DNA of 24,104 nt from UQRS01 sp964481575 (GTDB lineage: Bacteria; Bacillota; Clostridia; Oscillospirales; Acutalibacteraceae): the NCBI GenBank assembly GCA_964481575.1, contig CAYZTR010000033.1:1-24104 (forward strand). The letters run 5' to 3'. The notes beneath the pieces were generated by a model. That model ran no database searches, was not told the DNA's origin, and saw nothing but the letters and a program-made list of their open reading frames with translations. Shown piece by piece: positions 1 through 7,573 of this stretch (its first letter is position 1; every line of letters starts with the position of its first letter). The position numbers and the translations under genes are program-made.

Positions 1-298
1 ACAATCCTTTTGCTTTTCGGGGTCAAGGCGATTGTACTTCCGTGACCTTAGGAGGGGTTTGTTATATCCATTTAACTAAGGAGGCTTTTAGCGAAATTCT
101 ATTGAATTTATTGTGGTCTTAACTCCATATCAATCCCTTTCCCTAAAAAGGTGGATGTTATAATATGTTCTTGAGCGTTTCTTGTTCTGCCCCTTGTGCT
201 AAGGTAACAGGTGCAAAGAGTATTTTACAATATTCTGTTCCCTTTGTCAACGGCGGCCGGGCGAGAAATTTCAAATTTCATGCAGAACAGTCTTTCCT
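1..298. other. left-edge region with no supported gene
   Basis: No open frame here has both a plausible start with a ribosome binding site and a recognisable product. Two AGGAGG-like stretches (about 50-56 and 80-86) are not followed by a start codon that opens a useful frame. A TATAAT-like hexamer lies at about 156-161 without a convincing -35 partner. The sequence is more AT-rich than the neighbouring genes. It may be the decayed end of a gene lying to the left, but nothing in it could be recognised. Confidence 0.4.
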
Positions 299-299
299 C

Positions 300-345
300 A
301 AAAAACGCCCATTGCCGGTTCCCCATAAGGGGGGCAATGGGCGCG
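300..345 (-). terminator. intrinsic terminator of the aldolase gene
   Basis: An 11-bp perfect stem (307-317 with 334-344, CGCCCATTGCC/GGCAATGGGCG) is followed, reading the minus strand, by a run of seven T (300-306 on the plus strand are A). It lies about 65 bases past the stop of the aldolase gene and is correctly oriented to end it. Confidence 0.9.
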
Positions 346-408
346 TTTGATTGGAGTCACTGTACTTACCGTTTCTGCCAAAAGGATTGGTTTATTAGCA
401 GAGTTCCC

Positions 409-1383
409 TTAGTCTTTATCCATCAGAGTGGCGTTAAAGTAGGCGTAATCGGTGCGGCCTTCCCGAACGGCGGCAATGGCCGAGCGGGGATGCTGATTCA
501 GGCGGCCGGTGCAAAGATAGGGGATATCATAACCCCATTGCACACCGCTGGCCTTCAGATCCAGCATATACTCCTCAATAAATTTGAGAATGGGGGTCAG
601 GTGGTACTTGGGATTCCGCAGGAAGCCAATGAGCAGCTCGGAGGCACAGTTTCCGGCGCCGCGGCCCATGCCGCAGACTGTGGCATCCAGCAGGGATGCG
701 CCCAAGGAACCGCCCTCAATGGTATTGGCAAAGGCCAGCTGCTGATTGTTATGGGCATGGATGCCCACCAGCTTGCCGTATTTCTCGGCCCAATCCAGGT
801 ATTTTTCCATCAGTTCATCGATTTGCTCCGGGTACAAAGCACCGTAGCTGTCCACCAGGTAAATGGCCTTGATAGGGGTTTTGCCCAGCAGTTCCAGTGC
901 CTCGTCAATATCCTCGGTCTTAGCGGTGGAAATGGCCATGATGTTGCAGGTGGTCTCATAGCCCATTTTGTCGCAGTATTCGATCATTTCAATGGCCTTG
1001 GGAATGGTGTGCAGATAGGTGGCGATGCGCACCATGTCAATGGGGCTGTCAGCCTTGGGGCAGATATCCCGCTGATAGTTACAGCGTCCTACGTCAGCCA
1101 TGACCGAAATTTTCATGTCGGTGTCATTGCTGCCAACGATGGTGCGGATATCCTCGTCTTTGCAGAATTTCCATTTGCCGAATTCCGCTTCATTAAAAAT
1201 ATCCCGGTCGGCCTTATAGCCAAACTCCATATAATCAACCCCGGCCTTGACGTTGGCCTCATACAGGGATGTTACAAATGCGTCGGTAAAATAAAAATCA
1301 TTGCACAATCCGCCGTCTCGCAATGTAGCATCCACAACTTTAATGTCGGGACGGTAAGACATCAGGTTTCCCTTTTTCTCCAT
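409..1383 (-). CDS. HMG-CoA-lyase-like (HMGL/DRE-TIM) aldolase, substrate unknown
   Basis: A 324-residue TIM-barrel aldolase of the HMGL-like superfamily (4-hydroxy-2-oxovalerate aldolase, homocitrate/isopropylmalate synthase relatives). The N-terminal DATLRDGG (residues 18-25) is the family's metal- and substrate-binding motif, and H209-A-H211 followed by NN is the expected second metal-ligand pair near the end of the barrel. It lacks the C-terminal regulatory or communication domains of isopropylmalate synthase, so it resembles a bare lyase. The start at 1383 has an AGGAGG site about 8 bases upstream; the more upstream methionine at 1461 lies inside the promoter -10 region and is excluded. 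The gene is monocistronic, with its own promoter and terminator, and no acyl-CoA aldehyde dehydrogenase (the usual partner of 4-hydroxy-2-oxovalerate aldolase) is next to it. The reaction is therefore inferred only at class level: aldol cleavage or condensation involving a 2-oxoacid. Confidence 0.85.
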   Translation of the reverse strand: MEKKGNLMSYRPDIKVVDATLRDGGLCNDFYFTDAFVTSLYEANVKAGVDYMEFGYKADRDIFNEAEFGKWKFCKDEDIRTIVGSNDTDMKISVMADVGRCNYQRDICPKADSPIDMVRIATYLHTIPKAIEMIEYCDKMGYETTCNIMAISTAKTEDIDEALELLGKTPIKAIYLVDSYGALYPEQIDELMEKYLDWAEKYGKLVGIHAHNNQQLAFANTIEGGSLGASLLDATVCGMGRGAGNCASELLIGFLRNPKYHLTPILKFIEEYMLDLKASGVQWGYDIPYLCTGRLNQHPRSAIAAVREGRTDYAYFNATLMDKD

Positions 1384-1451
1384 AGCAAAAACCTCCTGTT
1401 CATTTCCGGCAGCAACTCGAAAATTTACCGCCAGACGCTGGGATGTTGAAT

Positions 1452-1480
1452 AGTTTAGCACATAAAAGCGCGAAAGTCAA
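1452..1480 (-). promoter_or_regulatory. sigma-A-type promoter of the aldolase gene
   Basis: On the minus strand TTGACT (1475-1480) and TAAACT (1452-1457) are separated by 17 bases. Predicted transcription start is near 1445, giving an untranslated leader of about 60 bases before the start codon at 1383. Confidence 0.8.
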
Positions 1481-1534
1481 GAGGACAGTGCAAAAAAGGG
1501 GTATTTTTCCTGAGGCAGATCCCGTTCCGGACAT

Positions 1535-1708
1535 TTATGCGTTGATTTCAGTGGTTTGGCAGCATTCCTGGGCCGCAGCAATCAGAGCCAGTGAATCTCC
1601 CAATTGGGAGAACAATGCGGCCAGAACGGCCAGTTCCGTTTGTGTTTTGTCTTTGGCAATGGCAGCAGCCAGGGCACTTACAACAGCGGGCAATGTGCAG
1701 GGGGTCAT
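1535..1708 (-). CDS. small DUF6774-type protein (57 aa)
   Basis: A 57-residue protein beginning MTPCTLPAVV and ending QTTEINA, too short for usual ORF cut-offs. The start at 1708 has GGAGGTGAT nine bases upstream, a near-perfect ribosome binding site. The body is an alanine/leucine-rich amphipathic helix pair with the segment ELAVLAALFSQLGDSLALIA and cysteines near both ends (C4, C49, C50). This matches my memory of the DUF6774 family of short Firmicute proteins of unknown function. The conserved LAALFSQLGDSL core is the basis for the call. It has its own TATAAT-like -10 and is divergent from the MarR gene, so shared regulation is likely. The function is unknown. Confidence 0.75.
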   Translation of the reverse strand: MTPCTLPAVVSALAAAIAKDKTQTELAVLAALFSQLGDSLALIAAAQECCQTTEINA

Positions 1709-1728
1709 GATCCATCACCTCCTGTTTC

Positions 1729-1734
1729 ATTATA
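1729..1734 (-). promoter_or_regulatory. -10 element for the DUF6774-type gene
   Basis: A perfect TATAAT on the minus strand about 20 bases upstream of the start codon. No good -35 hexamer is present at 16-18 bases. The expected -35 position overlaps an 11-base palindrome (1755-1765), which suggests the promoter is controlled. Confidence 0.5.
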
Positions 1735-1754
1735 CCCGTCCTCAAAAGGGTTGG

Positions 1755-1765
1755 TTCCTAAGGAA
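1755..1765. promoter_or_regulatory. palindrome TTCCTAAGGAA, candidate operator between divergent genes
   Basis: A perfect odd-length inverted repeat sits between the -10 of the DUF6774-type gene and the -35 of the MarR gene. MarR-family proteins often bind such palindromes between divergent promoters. The assignment is inference from position only. Confidence 0.35.
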
Positions 1766-1773
1766 ACCGCCGT

Positions 1774-1802
1774 TTGACAAAGGGATAAAAATGTGTTAAA
1801 CT
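1774..1802 (+). promoter_or_regulatory. sigma-A-type promoter of the MarR gene
   Basis: TTGACA (1774-1779) and TAAACT (1797-1802) with a 17-base spacer. The start site would be near 1809, inside an inverted repeat GGCAA (1808-1812) / TTGCC (1821-1825) that is a candidate autoregulatory operator. Confidence 0.85.
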
Positions 1803-1843
1803 GCTTAGGCAACGAACAATTTGCCGAACAGGGAGCTTCCTTT

Positions 1844-2293
1844 ATGAAAAAATTGACCGATCAAAATGCGTTTTTGGTAGGGATTCTGGCCCATGATATT
1901 ACCCAGAAGCAGGAGGAACTGCTGGCTGGTTTGGGGCTGACGGCTACCGGCGCCAAGGTCATCGGGTTCCTCTATTCCATGGAGGGGAAACCGGTGTATC
2001 AGGTGGATGTGCAGAATTATATGAAGCTGAAAAGCGCCACGGTCACCGGCGTGCTGCAAAATTTGGAGCGAGACGGTTTTTTGCTGCGTCAGGCGGTGGC
2101 CGGGGATAAGCGGCGAAAGTCTCTGGTATTGACCGATCGGGGGCAGGCTGCCTGTGATGAGATCTCCCATGCTTCCTATCTCATTGAGGAGGCTTTGACA
2201 CTGGGATTTTCCATCTCTGACAAGATGTCCTTCCATGCGCTGCTGCAAAAAGCCATCAATAATATGAGCCGCCGTCGTTCTTTTCAGGAATAA
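1844..2293 (+). CDS. MarR-family transcriptional regulator
   Basis: A 149-residue winged-helix regulator. The start at 1844 is chosen because GGGAG lies about 10 bases upstream and the promoter's transcription start (about 1809) falls after the upstream alternative methionine at 1793. The HTH region contains YQVDVQNYMKLKSATVTGVL (recognition helix with the typical SxxTxTGVLxxLExxG pattern), followed by the wing with DKRRKSLVLTDRG, the classic D-x-R-x-x-x-x-x-LT-x-x-G motif. N- and C-terminal helices would form the dimer interface. Length is usual for the family. It is divergent from the DUF6774-type gene, which is the most obvious candidate target along with itself. The ligand is unknown. Confidence 0.9.
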   Translation: MKKLTDQNAFLVGILAHDITQKQEELLAGLGLTATGAKVIGFLYSMEGKPVYQVDVQNYMKLKSATVTGVLQNLERDGFLLRQAVAGDKRRKSLVLTDRGQAACDEISHASYLIEEALTLGFSISDKMSFHALLQKAINNMSRRRSFQE

Positions 2294-2307
2294 TCCGCAT
2301 TTTATGC

Positions 2308-2336
2308 TTGACAAAATTTCAAGATGGTGATACCAT
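2308..2336 (+). promoter_or_regulatory. promoter of the tyrS T-box leader
   Basis: TTGACA (2308-2313) and TACCAT (2331-2336) separated by 17 bases, about 15 bases after the MarR stop codon. The -10 is imperfect, but the position exactly precedes the T-box leader. Confidence 0.7.
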
Positions 2337-2344
2337 AATGTACA

Positions 2345-2605
2345 ATCTGAGGAAAAACGAGGAACGAAGCCAAGTAGCGTTCCGGAACTGCTGCAAAGAG
2401 AGCGGGCGGTTGGTGCGAGCCCGCAATGCGCCGGAATTATGAATTACACTTCGGGAGTTGCCCTTTCGGGCCGGGTGGCGCCGTTATGCGCTGTGGGTCT
2501 CTGACCCCGTGAGGCCGATGCCGTCTGGTGTCGGTGAACCTGAGGTGGTACCGCGATACGTTCGCCCTCAACTGCGATTTTTGCAGTTGGGGGATTTTTA
2601 TTTTC
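2345..2605 (+). ncRNA. T-box riboswitch leader of tyrS (tyrosine specific)
   Basis: The leader has the order expected of a T-box. An AGTA motif (2373-2376) lies on the 5' side of the specifier loop, followed by an AG-rich bulge (about 2395-2402) and the apical GGTTGGTGCGAGCC segment of stem I. The 3' specifier-loop strand, GAATTACAC, contains a UAC tyrosine codon (2445-2447). The conserved T-box GAGGTGGTACCGCG lies at 2542-2555. The terminator hairpin is 2565-2575 with 2583-2593, followed by T-rich sequence. Uncharged tRNA-Tyr should pair with UAC and the T-box bulge, favour the antiterminator and permit tyrS transcription. The choice of UAC as specifier is inferred from its position. Confidence 0.93.
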
Positions 2606-2619
2606 AGGAGGAAACCAAC

Positions 2620-3840
2620 ATGACATTATTTGACGAATTGAAAGCCCGGGGTCTGGTGGCTCAGACCATTGACGAGGAAAAAGTGCGGGAGCTGGTCAAC
2701 GGCACCGGCGCTACCTTTTATATCGGGTTTGATCCCACCGCTGACTCCCTGCATGTAGGGCATTTTGTGGCCATGGTGGTTATGGCGCATATGCAGCGGC
2801 ATGGACATCATCCCATTGCTCTGTTTGGCGGCGGTACCGGTATGATCGGTGACCCCTCCGGCAAGACCGACATGCGCAAAATGCTGACCAGGGAAGAAAT
2901 TGACCATAATGTGCAATGCTTTGTGAAGCAGATGGGTTGCCTGGTAGATTTTTCAGAAGGCAAGGCTACTATGGCCAATAATGGCGACTGGCTGCTGGAT
3001 CTGAATTACATCAACTTCCTGCGGGAGGTGGGGGTCCATTTCTCCGTGAACCGGATGCTGGCGGCGGAATGCTACAAGCAGCGGCTGGAACGGGGGCTCT
3101 CTTTCTTTGAACTGAACTATATGCTGATGCAGTCCTATGATTTTCTGGTGCTGAATCGGAAATATAACTGTGTGATGCAGCTGGGCGGTGACGATCAGTG
3201 GAGCAATATGATCGGCGGCGTGGAGCTGATCCGTAAGGCTGACGGTAAGGAAGCCTATGCCATGACCTTCAATCTGCTGCTAACCTCTGAGGGGAAAAAG
3301 ATGGGCAAAACGGAAAAGGGCGCCCTGTGGCTGGATCCCAATAAAACCTCTCCTTATGAATTTTATCAATACTGGCGGAATGTGGCCGATGCCGACGTTA
3401 TCAAGTGCATGAAGATGCTGACCTTCCTTCCTTTGGAGGAGATCGCCCAATATGAAACTTATGAAGGGGCCCAGCTGAACCAGGTCAAAGCCAAGCTGGC
3501 CTATGAGCTGACCAAGATGGTGCACGGCCAGGAGGAGGCAGACAAGGCCGAGTCTGCAGCCAAGGCGCTGTTTGCCGGTGGGGCGGACAATTCCCAGATG
3601 CCCACCACTGCTTTGACCGAAGCCGATCTTACCGACGGCAAAATTGGTTTGCTGGACCTGATGGTGAAAGCCAAGCTGGTGCCTTCCAAGGGAGAGGCCC
3701 GCCGCAATGTGCAGCAGGGCGGCGTCAGCGTCAATGACCAGAAGATTACCGATCCTGCCATCCAGTTCAGCAAAGAAGACATTGGCGACGGTCTGATTAT
3801 CAAGAAGGGGAAAAAAGCTTTCCATAAGATTACGTTATAA
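2620..3840 (+). CDS. tyrS: tyrosyl-tRNA synthetase
   Basis: A 406-residue class I aminoacyl-tRNA synthetase that charges tRNA-Tyr in the cytoplasm. The Rossmann catalytic domain starts with YIGFDPTADSLHVGHF; HVGH (residues 45-48) is the HIGH-type motif. KMGKT (227-231) is the KMSKS-type loop. The tyrosine pocket is visible in the NYMLMQSYDF and GGDDQWSNM segments. The last roughly 65 residues form an S4-type RNA-binding domain (LVPSKGEARRNVQQGGVSVN). The start at 2620 follows an AGGAGG site by 8 bases; longer in-frame starts would lie within the T-box terminator. Length fits the bacterial TyrRS type with an S4 tail. It is monocistronic between its T-box leader and a terminator at 3863-3893. 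Confidence 0.98.
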   Translation: MTLFDELKARGLVAQTIDEEKVRELVNGTGATFYIGFDPTADSLHVGHFVAMVVMAHMQRHGHHPIALFGGGTGMIGDPSGKTDMRKMLTREEIDHNVQCFVKQMGCLVDFSEGKATMANNGDWLLDLNYINFLREVGVHFSVNRMLAAECYKQRLERGLSFFELNYMLMQSYDFLVLNRKYNCVMQLGGDDQWSNMIGGVELIRKADGKEAYAMTFNLLLTSEGKKMGKTEKGALWLDPNKTSPYEFYQYWRNVADADVIKCMKMLTFLPLEEIAQYETYEGAQLNQVKAKLAYELTKMVHGQEEADKAESAAKALFAGGADNSQMPTTALTEADLTDGKIGLLDLMVKAKLVPSKGEARRNVQQGGVSVNDQKITDPAIQFSKEDIGDGLIIKKGKKAFHKITL

Positions 3841-3858
3841 GAAAAAAGTAATTGGTAC

Positions 3859-3893
3859 AAAACGCCTCACCGTGTTTCGGTGAGGCGTTTTTT
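3859..3893. terminator. bidirectional terminator between tyrS and the beta-helix gene
   Basis: A 10-bp perfect stem (3863-3872 with 3878-3887, CGCCTCACCG/CGGTGAGGCG) has six T on the plus-strand side and four A on the other. It can end tyrS and also the convergent minus-strand operon whose last stop is at 3913. Confidence 0.93.
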
Positions 3894-3912
3894 GCGAGCA
3901 ATGCTGGCGTTT

Positions 3913-6780
3913 TTAGGAGATGGATTTGATGACAAGATTGTCTACATAATAAGCACCGGTGTTAGCCCAGTACATTCCCACGCAAACGTTGTTGACCGTT
4001 TCGGTTACTGCCCGGGGGGACAGTCCGCTTTTCAGCAGCACACCGTCGGCATACAGATCATACTGCTGGTTGTTCAGATCCAGTACCACCTTCATATGGA
4101 TCCAGGTTTCAGCTGTGTAAGTTTTGCAGGGAACCACCGAAGTGCCGTTGTTATAGCTGATGTAACCGTTATTATTGATGTTAATAGATACAATTTCGGT
4201 GCTGTCGGTCCGGATGTAAGGGGCGTAAATGGCAGCGTTGGTTGAGGTAGGCAGCACGTCCATTTCCACGGCCACAAGGCCGTTTGCATCGGCGAAACTG
4301 TAGATTGCCAGGAAGGATGGAGAGGCGTTGCTGCTGTGGTCAATTTTCAGTACCCTATTTTGGGGGTTCAGGGGATCGGCGGTCACAGTAGTATTGGCAG
4401 AGGACGCGTTTTGAAAGGTGAGATTTCCGGGGGTTTCGCCTAAGGTATAGGATTCGTAATTATCGGTAAGAATGGGGGTATATCCGGTTACCACGGAAAG
4501 CTCCTGTGACAGGCAGGTTGTTTGATCCTCGGTGGCCAGACCCAGGGTCAGGGTGTGCTGTCCGCCGGACAATTGGACAGTCAATTGTACGCTGCCGCCG
4601 TTGGCAGTAGACATGGCAGCCAACGTTTCTTCTGTCAAGGGACTACCCAGCAGGGCATAGCCGTTGTTATCCAGGGTAACGGTGCTGCCGTCAGGGCAGA
4701 TCACCTTCTGGCCGGCCAGGACGTTGCCACCGTCCAGAAAGCAGTAGAGAGACTCCGCTGGCAAGTGTCGTAGGCTGGCAAAAATGACAGTCAATTCGCC
4801 GGTATCTTCCGTGCAGGTTGTGTCGAAGGTCACTGTGCCGGTCAGGGGGATGAAGCCGTGATACCGATTGGTGACGCCGGCGGCCTCCATAATGGCCAGC
4901 GCGTCTTCGCTCCAGTTTCCATCGGTCACCAGGGTGGTATTTTTCAACTCGGCTTTTCCGTCTCCCCAGATGCCGCCGTCAGGATCGGCATCGTTGATTC
5001 TGGCGTTCTGATTGGTGTAGTTGTCATAAATGTTGTTGTTGACGTTTTTGGAACAGATCCAGTTGGGGGCGGTGTCTATAACATTTTCATAAACCTCCAC
5101 GAAATCCACCGCTTCATCCAGGTAGATGGCGGCAAACTGTCCATACTGTCGCTGGAGAAAGTTGTGGGCAATGATGGTGGGCGCACTTGCCTGCTGGCCG
5201 CCCAGATCATAAATTGCCCCGCCGTCATACAGCTCGGTCATAACATCGTGAATGTAGTTGTATTCAATCCGATTATTGGCGGTGCAGGCAGTTCCCAACA
5301 GGCGCATCCGTTTCCAGCCCCAGCCCAGGTGGATCCCAGAATAGGGGAGATAGGCCAGCTCATTGTGGGTAATTTGGGTGTCCACCACATAGGCCAGACC
5401 AATGGCGGCGGCGGAACGGTACTCCACCCCCAGATTGTGCATGTAATTATCATGGATGCGGTTGCCCAGCAGGGTTAGGCGGTCATCAGAGGGATTCCAG
5501 TTGTCGGTGTCATACATATCAATGTCGCCGATCTGGACGCCACTTGCCGAGCCATCATAAAAGGTACAGCCGACGATTTCATTGTATTGGCAGCCTTTGT
5601 CCATGTAAATGGCGGTATTGCCCAACTGCCGGAAGGTGCAGTCGGAATAGACAATATTGGTGGCAAACTGCATCTCCAGGTTACCGCCGGTCATCCGGTC
5701 ATCATACTTGTAATCATCCAAAAGGTAGTCCGGATTGGTGGGGTCGTACTTTTCCCGCAACACATTATTTTGCACATCAGCCAGACCGTAAATGCTGGGG
5801 TCGTTCCAGGTGGCTTCCTGGAAGGTCAGACCCTGGAAGGTAATATTGGAGGCGGGATGATCCAGATCCCGGCCTGCGACGGTCAGCAGTTTCTCCAAAA
5901 CCGGTACTGTGACTTGCGCTGTGGCCAGATCCTCCCCCGACCGGGGCATGTAGTAGAAGGTGTAGGCGACGCCGCCAATGGCGCCGGTGCGATCCAGATA
6001 CCATTCCCCCGGGGTATCCAGCAGTTCGTAAGCGTTTTCATAGTACCATGGCGTGGTGGAGGAGGTGCCACCTTTATTCCGGCACCACAGCCAGGAGGGC
6101 TGCTGCATGGTGATGGTTGCGGTGCTGCCGGAGACGGAAATAGAATCCACCATGCAGCGGGAGTTGGTCCAAAGCTCCTGGTAAACCATTTCCATATCGC
6201 TGATGTTGCGGAAGGAGGCCAGGAAGGTGTCGGTGGTGGTGTGCCCGGTTTCATCATAGGTGGCGTTGGCCAGACCACCTGCACTGCGGGCTCGGGTGGC
6301 ACGTACGCCGTTGACATATAGCTGACGGGTTTCGATTTCGCTGCCGAATTCCGCCTGGTAGATGCCTTTGTCAGCATCAAATAGCGTCCAGCCTGTGACA
6401 GCGGCGCCGCCGCTGAAGATCACTGCCTCCTCCCGGTAGGCGCTCCAAATAACCGAATAGCCGTTCTGCCCGGAATCCCGGTCATCCAAGCACAGTGGTT
6501 CCTCCAGGGGATAGGTTCCGCCCCGGAACAGTACCTGAATGTCTCCGGTCATGTGGCTGGTCAAGGCCCGAACGGCCATCTGGGCCCGGGCGGCGGTGGC
6601 ATAGGGGCGCTGCCAGCTGCCGTCACCTGTGGTATCGTTTCCGTCCGTTGCCACAAATATTTTGGCATATGCATCCGCATAAACCTGTTGCTCCAAATAA
6701 GAGTCCAGCTGGCAGCCGCAGGCAGTGCTCAGCAATCCAAGCACCAGCAGACAGCTTATGATTTGTTTCCACATTTTCAT
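3913..6780 (-). CDS. secreted lipoprotein with right-handed beta-helix (GH141-like) and C-terminal LamG-like domain
   Basis: A 955-residue protein exported as a probable lipoprotein: basic start, hydrophobic core LLVLGLLSTACGC, candidate lipid-bearing Cys at 21 or 23. About residues 35-650 show the pattern of large beta-helix glycan-active proteins: FVATDGNDTTGDGSWQRPYA, then LFRGGTYPLEEPL, IFSGG, and RQLYVNGVRATRAR. Repeated rungs of the NxI/NxF type follow, with DGGAIYDLGGQ and AAIYLDEA. These are typical of the GH141-like right-handed parallel beta-helix family. A predicted Ig-like segment (about 650-770) and a concanavalin/LamG-like jelly roll (about 770-955, with YYVDNLVIKS near the end) follow. 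The start at 6780 has AAGGAGG nine bases upstream. It is the second gene of an operon, 13 bases after the dockerin gene. The enzyme class is inferred; I cannot assign catalytic residues or a substrate. Confidence 0.85.
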   Translation of the reverse strand: MKMWKQIISCLLVLGLLSTACGCQLDSYLEQQVYADAYAKIFVATDGNDTTGDGSWQRPYATAARAQMAVRALTSHMTGDIQVLFRGGTYPLEEPLCLDDRDSGQNGYSVIWSAYREEAVIFSGGAAVTGWTLFDADKGIYQAEFGSEIETRQLYVNGVRATRARSAGGLANATYDETGHTTTDTFLASFRNISDMEMVYQELWTNSRCMVDSISVSGSTATITMQQPSWLWCRNKGGTSSTTPWYYENAYELLDTPGEWYLDRTGAIGGVAYTFYYMPRSGEDLATAQVTVPVLEKLLTVAGRDLDHPASNITFQGLTFQEATWNDPSIYGLADVQNNVLREKYDPTNPDYLLDDYKYDDRMTGGNLEMQFATNIVYSDCTFRQLGNTAIYMDKGCQYNEIVGCTFYDGSASGVQIGDIDMYDTDNWNPSDDRLTLLGNRIHDNYMHNLGVEYRSAAAIGLAYVVDTQITHNELAYLPYSGIHLGWGWKRMRLLGTACTANNRIEYNYIHDVMTELYDGGAIYDLGGQQASAPTIIAHNFLQRQYGQFAAIYLDEAVDFVEVYENVIDTAPNWICSKNVNNNIYDNYTNQNARINDADPDGGIWGDGKAELKNTTLVTDGNWSEDALAIMEAAGVTNRYHGFIPLTGTVTFDTTCTEDTGELTVIFASLRHLPAESLYCFLDGGNVLAGQKVICPDGSTVTLDNNGYALLGSPLTEETLAAMSTANGGSVQLTVQLSGGQHTLTLGLATEDQTTCLSQELSVVTGYTPILTDNYESYTLGETPGNLTFQNASSANTTVTADPLNPQNRVLKIDHSSNASPSFLAIYSFADANGLVAVEMDVLPTSTNAAIYAPYIRTDSTEIVSININNNGYISYNNGTSVVPCKTYTAETWIHMKVVLDLNNQQYDLYADGVLLKSGLSPRAVTETVNNVCVGMYWANTGAYYVDNLVIKSIS

Positions 6781-6793
6781 GGTTTGTGCCTCC

Positions 6794-7405
6794 TTATCCT
6801 TGCAAAATTGCTTTCCGTAGCAGCACCACATCGGTCACAGACAGGGTTGTGTCGCCGTTCATGTCCCCAATTGCGTTAAATCTGCCGGCAAGAATTTGCT
6901 TCCGCAGCAGCACCACATCGGTAACCGAACGCTGCCCGTCCTGGTTCATGTCCCCCGGTAGTGTTTGGGAAATTATATCCTCCTCTACCTTCAGGGTAAA
7001 CAGCAGCCGGTCATCCACCTGATCATAGACGCTGTACAGGGTGGCGCTGTCCTGGGCGGTTTCGGTGCAATAAAAGCCTGCCGTTACCACGGAGTCCAGC
7101 AGGTAGGTTTTCATCTGTGAAAACTGGTCGGCCGTCAGGGTGAAACTGCCATCTGGCTGCTCCAGCAGATCGCCGCAGGTTTCAGCGATAGCTACTACCT
7201 GGTCGATATTTTCCTGAATCCGGGTCAGCTGGGCATCGGAAAAATTGTACTGGGTCTCCAGTTGGGCCACCAGATCCCGGTATGCTTTTCCGACACCGGC
7301 GGCTTCCAAATGTTGTTCCAGTGCAGTTAGGCCCAGAACGGTGGCCGGTAGCAAACAGACCGCCGTCAAAATCCCGATCAAAAGAAGCGTAGTTTTTCGT
7401 CTCAT
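6794..7405 (-). CDS. small secreted dockerin type I protein
   Basis: A 203-residue protein with a signal peptide (RRK followed by a hydrophobic stretch to about residue 26). A helical central region (about 30-145) was not recognised. The C-terminal type I dockerin has two calcium-loop repeats, GDMNQDGQRSVTD (151-163) and GDMNGDTTLSVTD (180-192), each followed by VVLLRK. The D1-N3-D5-D12 ligand pattern is intact in both. Positions 10-11, which usually help decide cohesin specificity, are VT in both repeats, so the module is symmetrical. The start at 7405 is preceded by AAAGGGGGA. It is the promoter-proximal gene of a two-gene operon with the beta-helix lipoprotein. Dockerins dock enzymes onto cohesin scaffolds; no cohesin is encoded in this window. 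Confidence 0.88.
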   Translation of the reverse strand: MRRKTTLLLIGILTAVCLLPATVLGLTALEQHLEAAGVGKAYRDLVAQLETQYNFSDAQLTRIQENIDQVVAIAETCGDLLEQPDGSFTLTADQFSQMKTYLLDSVVTAGFYCTETAQDSATLYSVYDQVDDRLLFTLKVEEDIISQTLPGDMNQDGQRSVTDVVLLRKQILAGRFNAIGDMNGDTTLSVTDVVLLRKAILQG

Positions 7406-7435
7406 CAGATATTCCCCCTTTACCTTATTACTTTT

Positions 7436-7464
7436 ATCCTACTAAAAACAGCAATTTTAATCAA
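7436..7464 (-). promoter_or_regulatory. promoter of the dockerin/beta-helix operon
   Basis: On the minus strand TTGATT (7459-7464) and TAGGAT (7436-7441) with a 17-base spacer, in a very AT-rich stretch upstream of the dockerin start. Both hexamers are imperfect. Confidence 0.55.
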
Positions 7465-7513
7465 CAATTTTTGGTTAATACAACAAAATCTGATATTTTT
7501 ACAGCAATATTGT

Positions 7514-7546
7514 GTAAAAAGAAAGCCCTCCTTTAAAAAGGAGGGC
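7514..7546 (-). terminator. intrinsic terminator of the DUF4380-like gene
   Basis: A GCCCTCC/GGAGGGC stem (7525-7531 with 7540-7546), further closed by T/A pairs in the loop, is followed on the minus strand by TTTCTTTTT. It lies about 28 bases beyond the stop at 7574. Confidence 0.88.
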
Positions 7547-7573
7547 TGCCAGTGGTTTGGATCGGCAAGCGGG

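Noticed and set aside
211..1449. 412-codon plus-strand open frame opposite the aldolase
   Set aside because: It mirrors the aldolase gene, has no ribosome binding site and no family motifs, while the opposite strand has a full conserved enzyme with promoter and terminator.
4858..6321. Plus-strand open frames opposite the beta-helix gene (such as 4858-5478 and 5587-6321)
   Set aside because: Repetitive beta-helix rungs read backwards give long hydrophobic frames; no ribosome binding sites or families.
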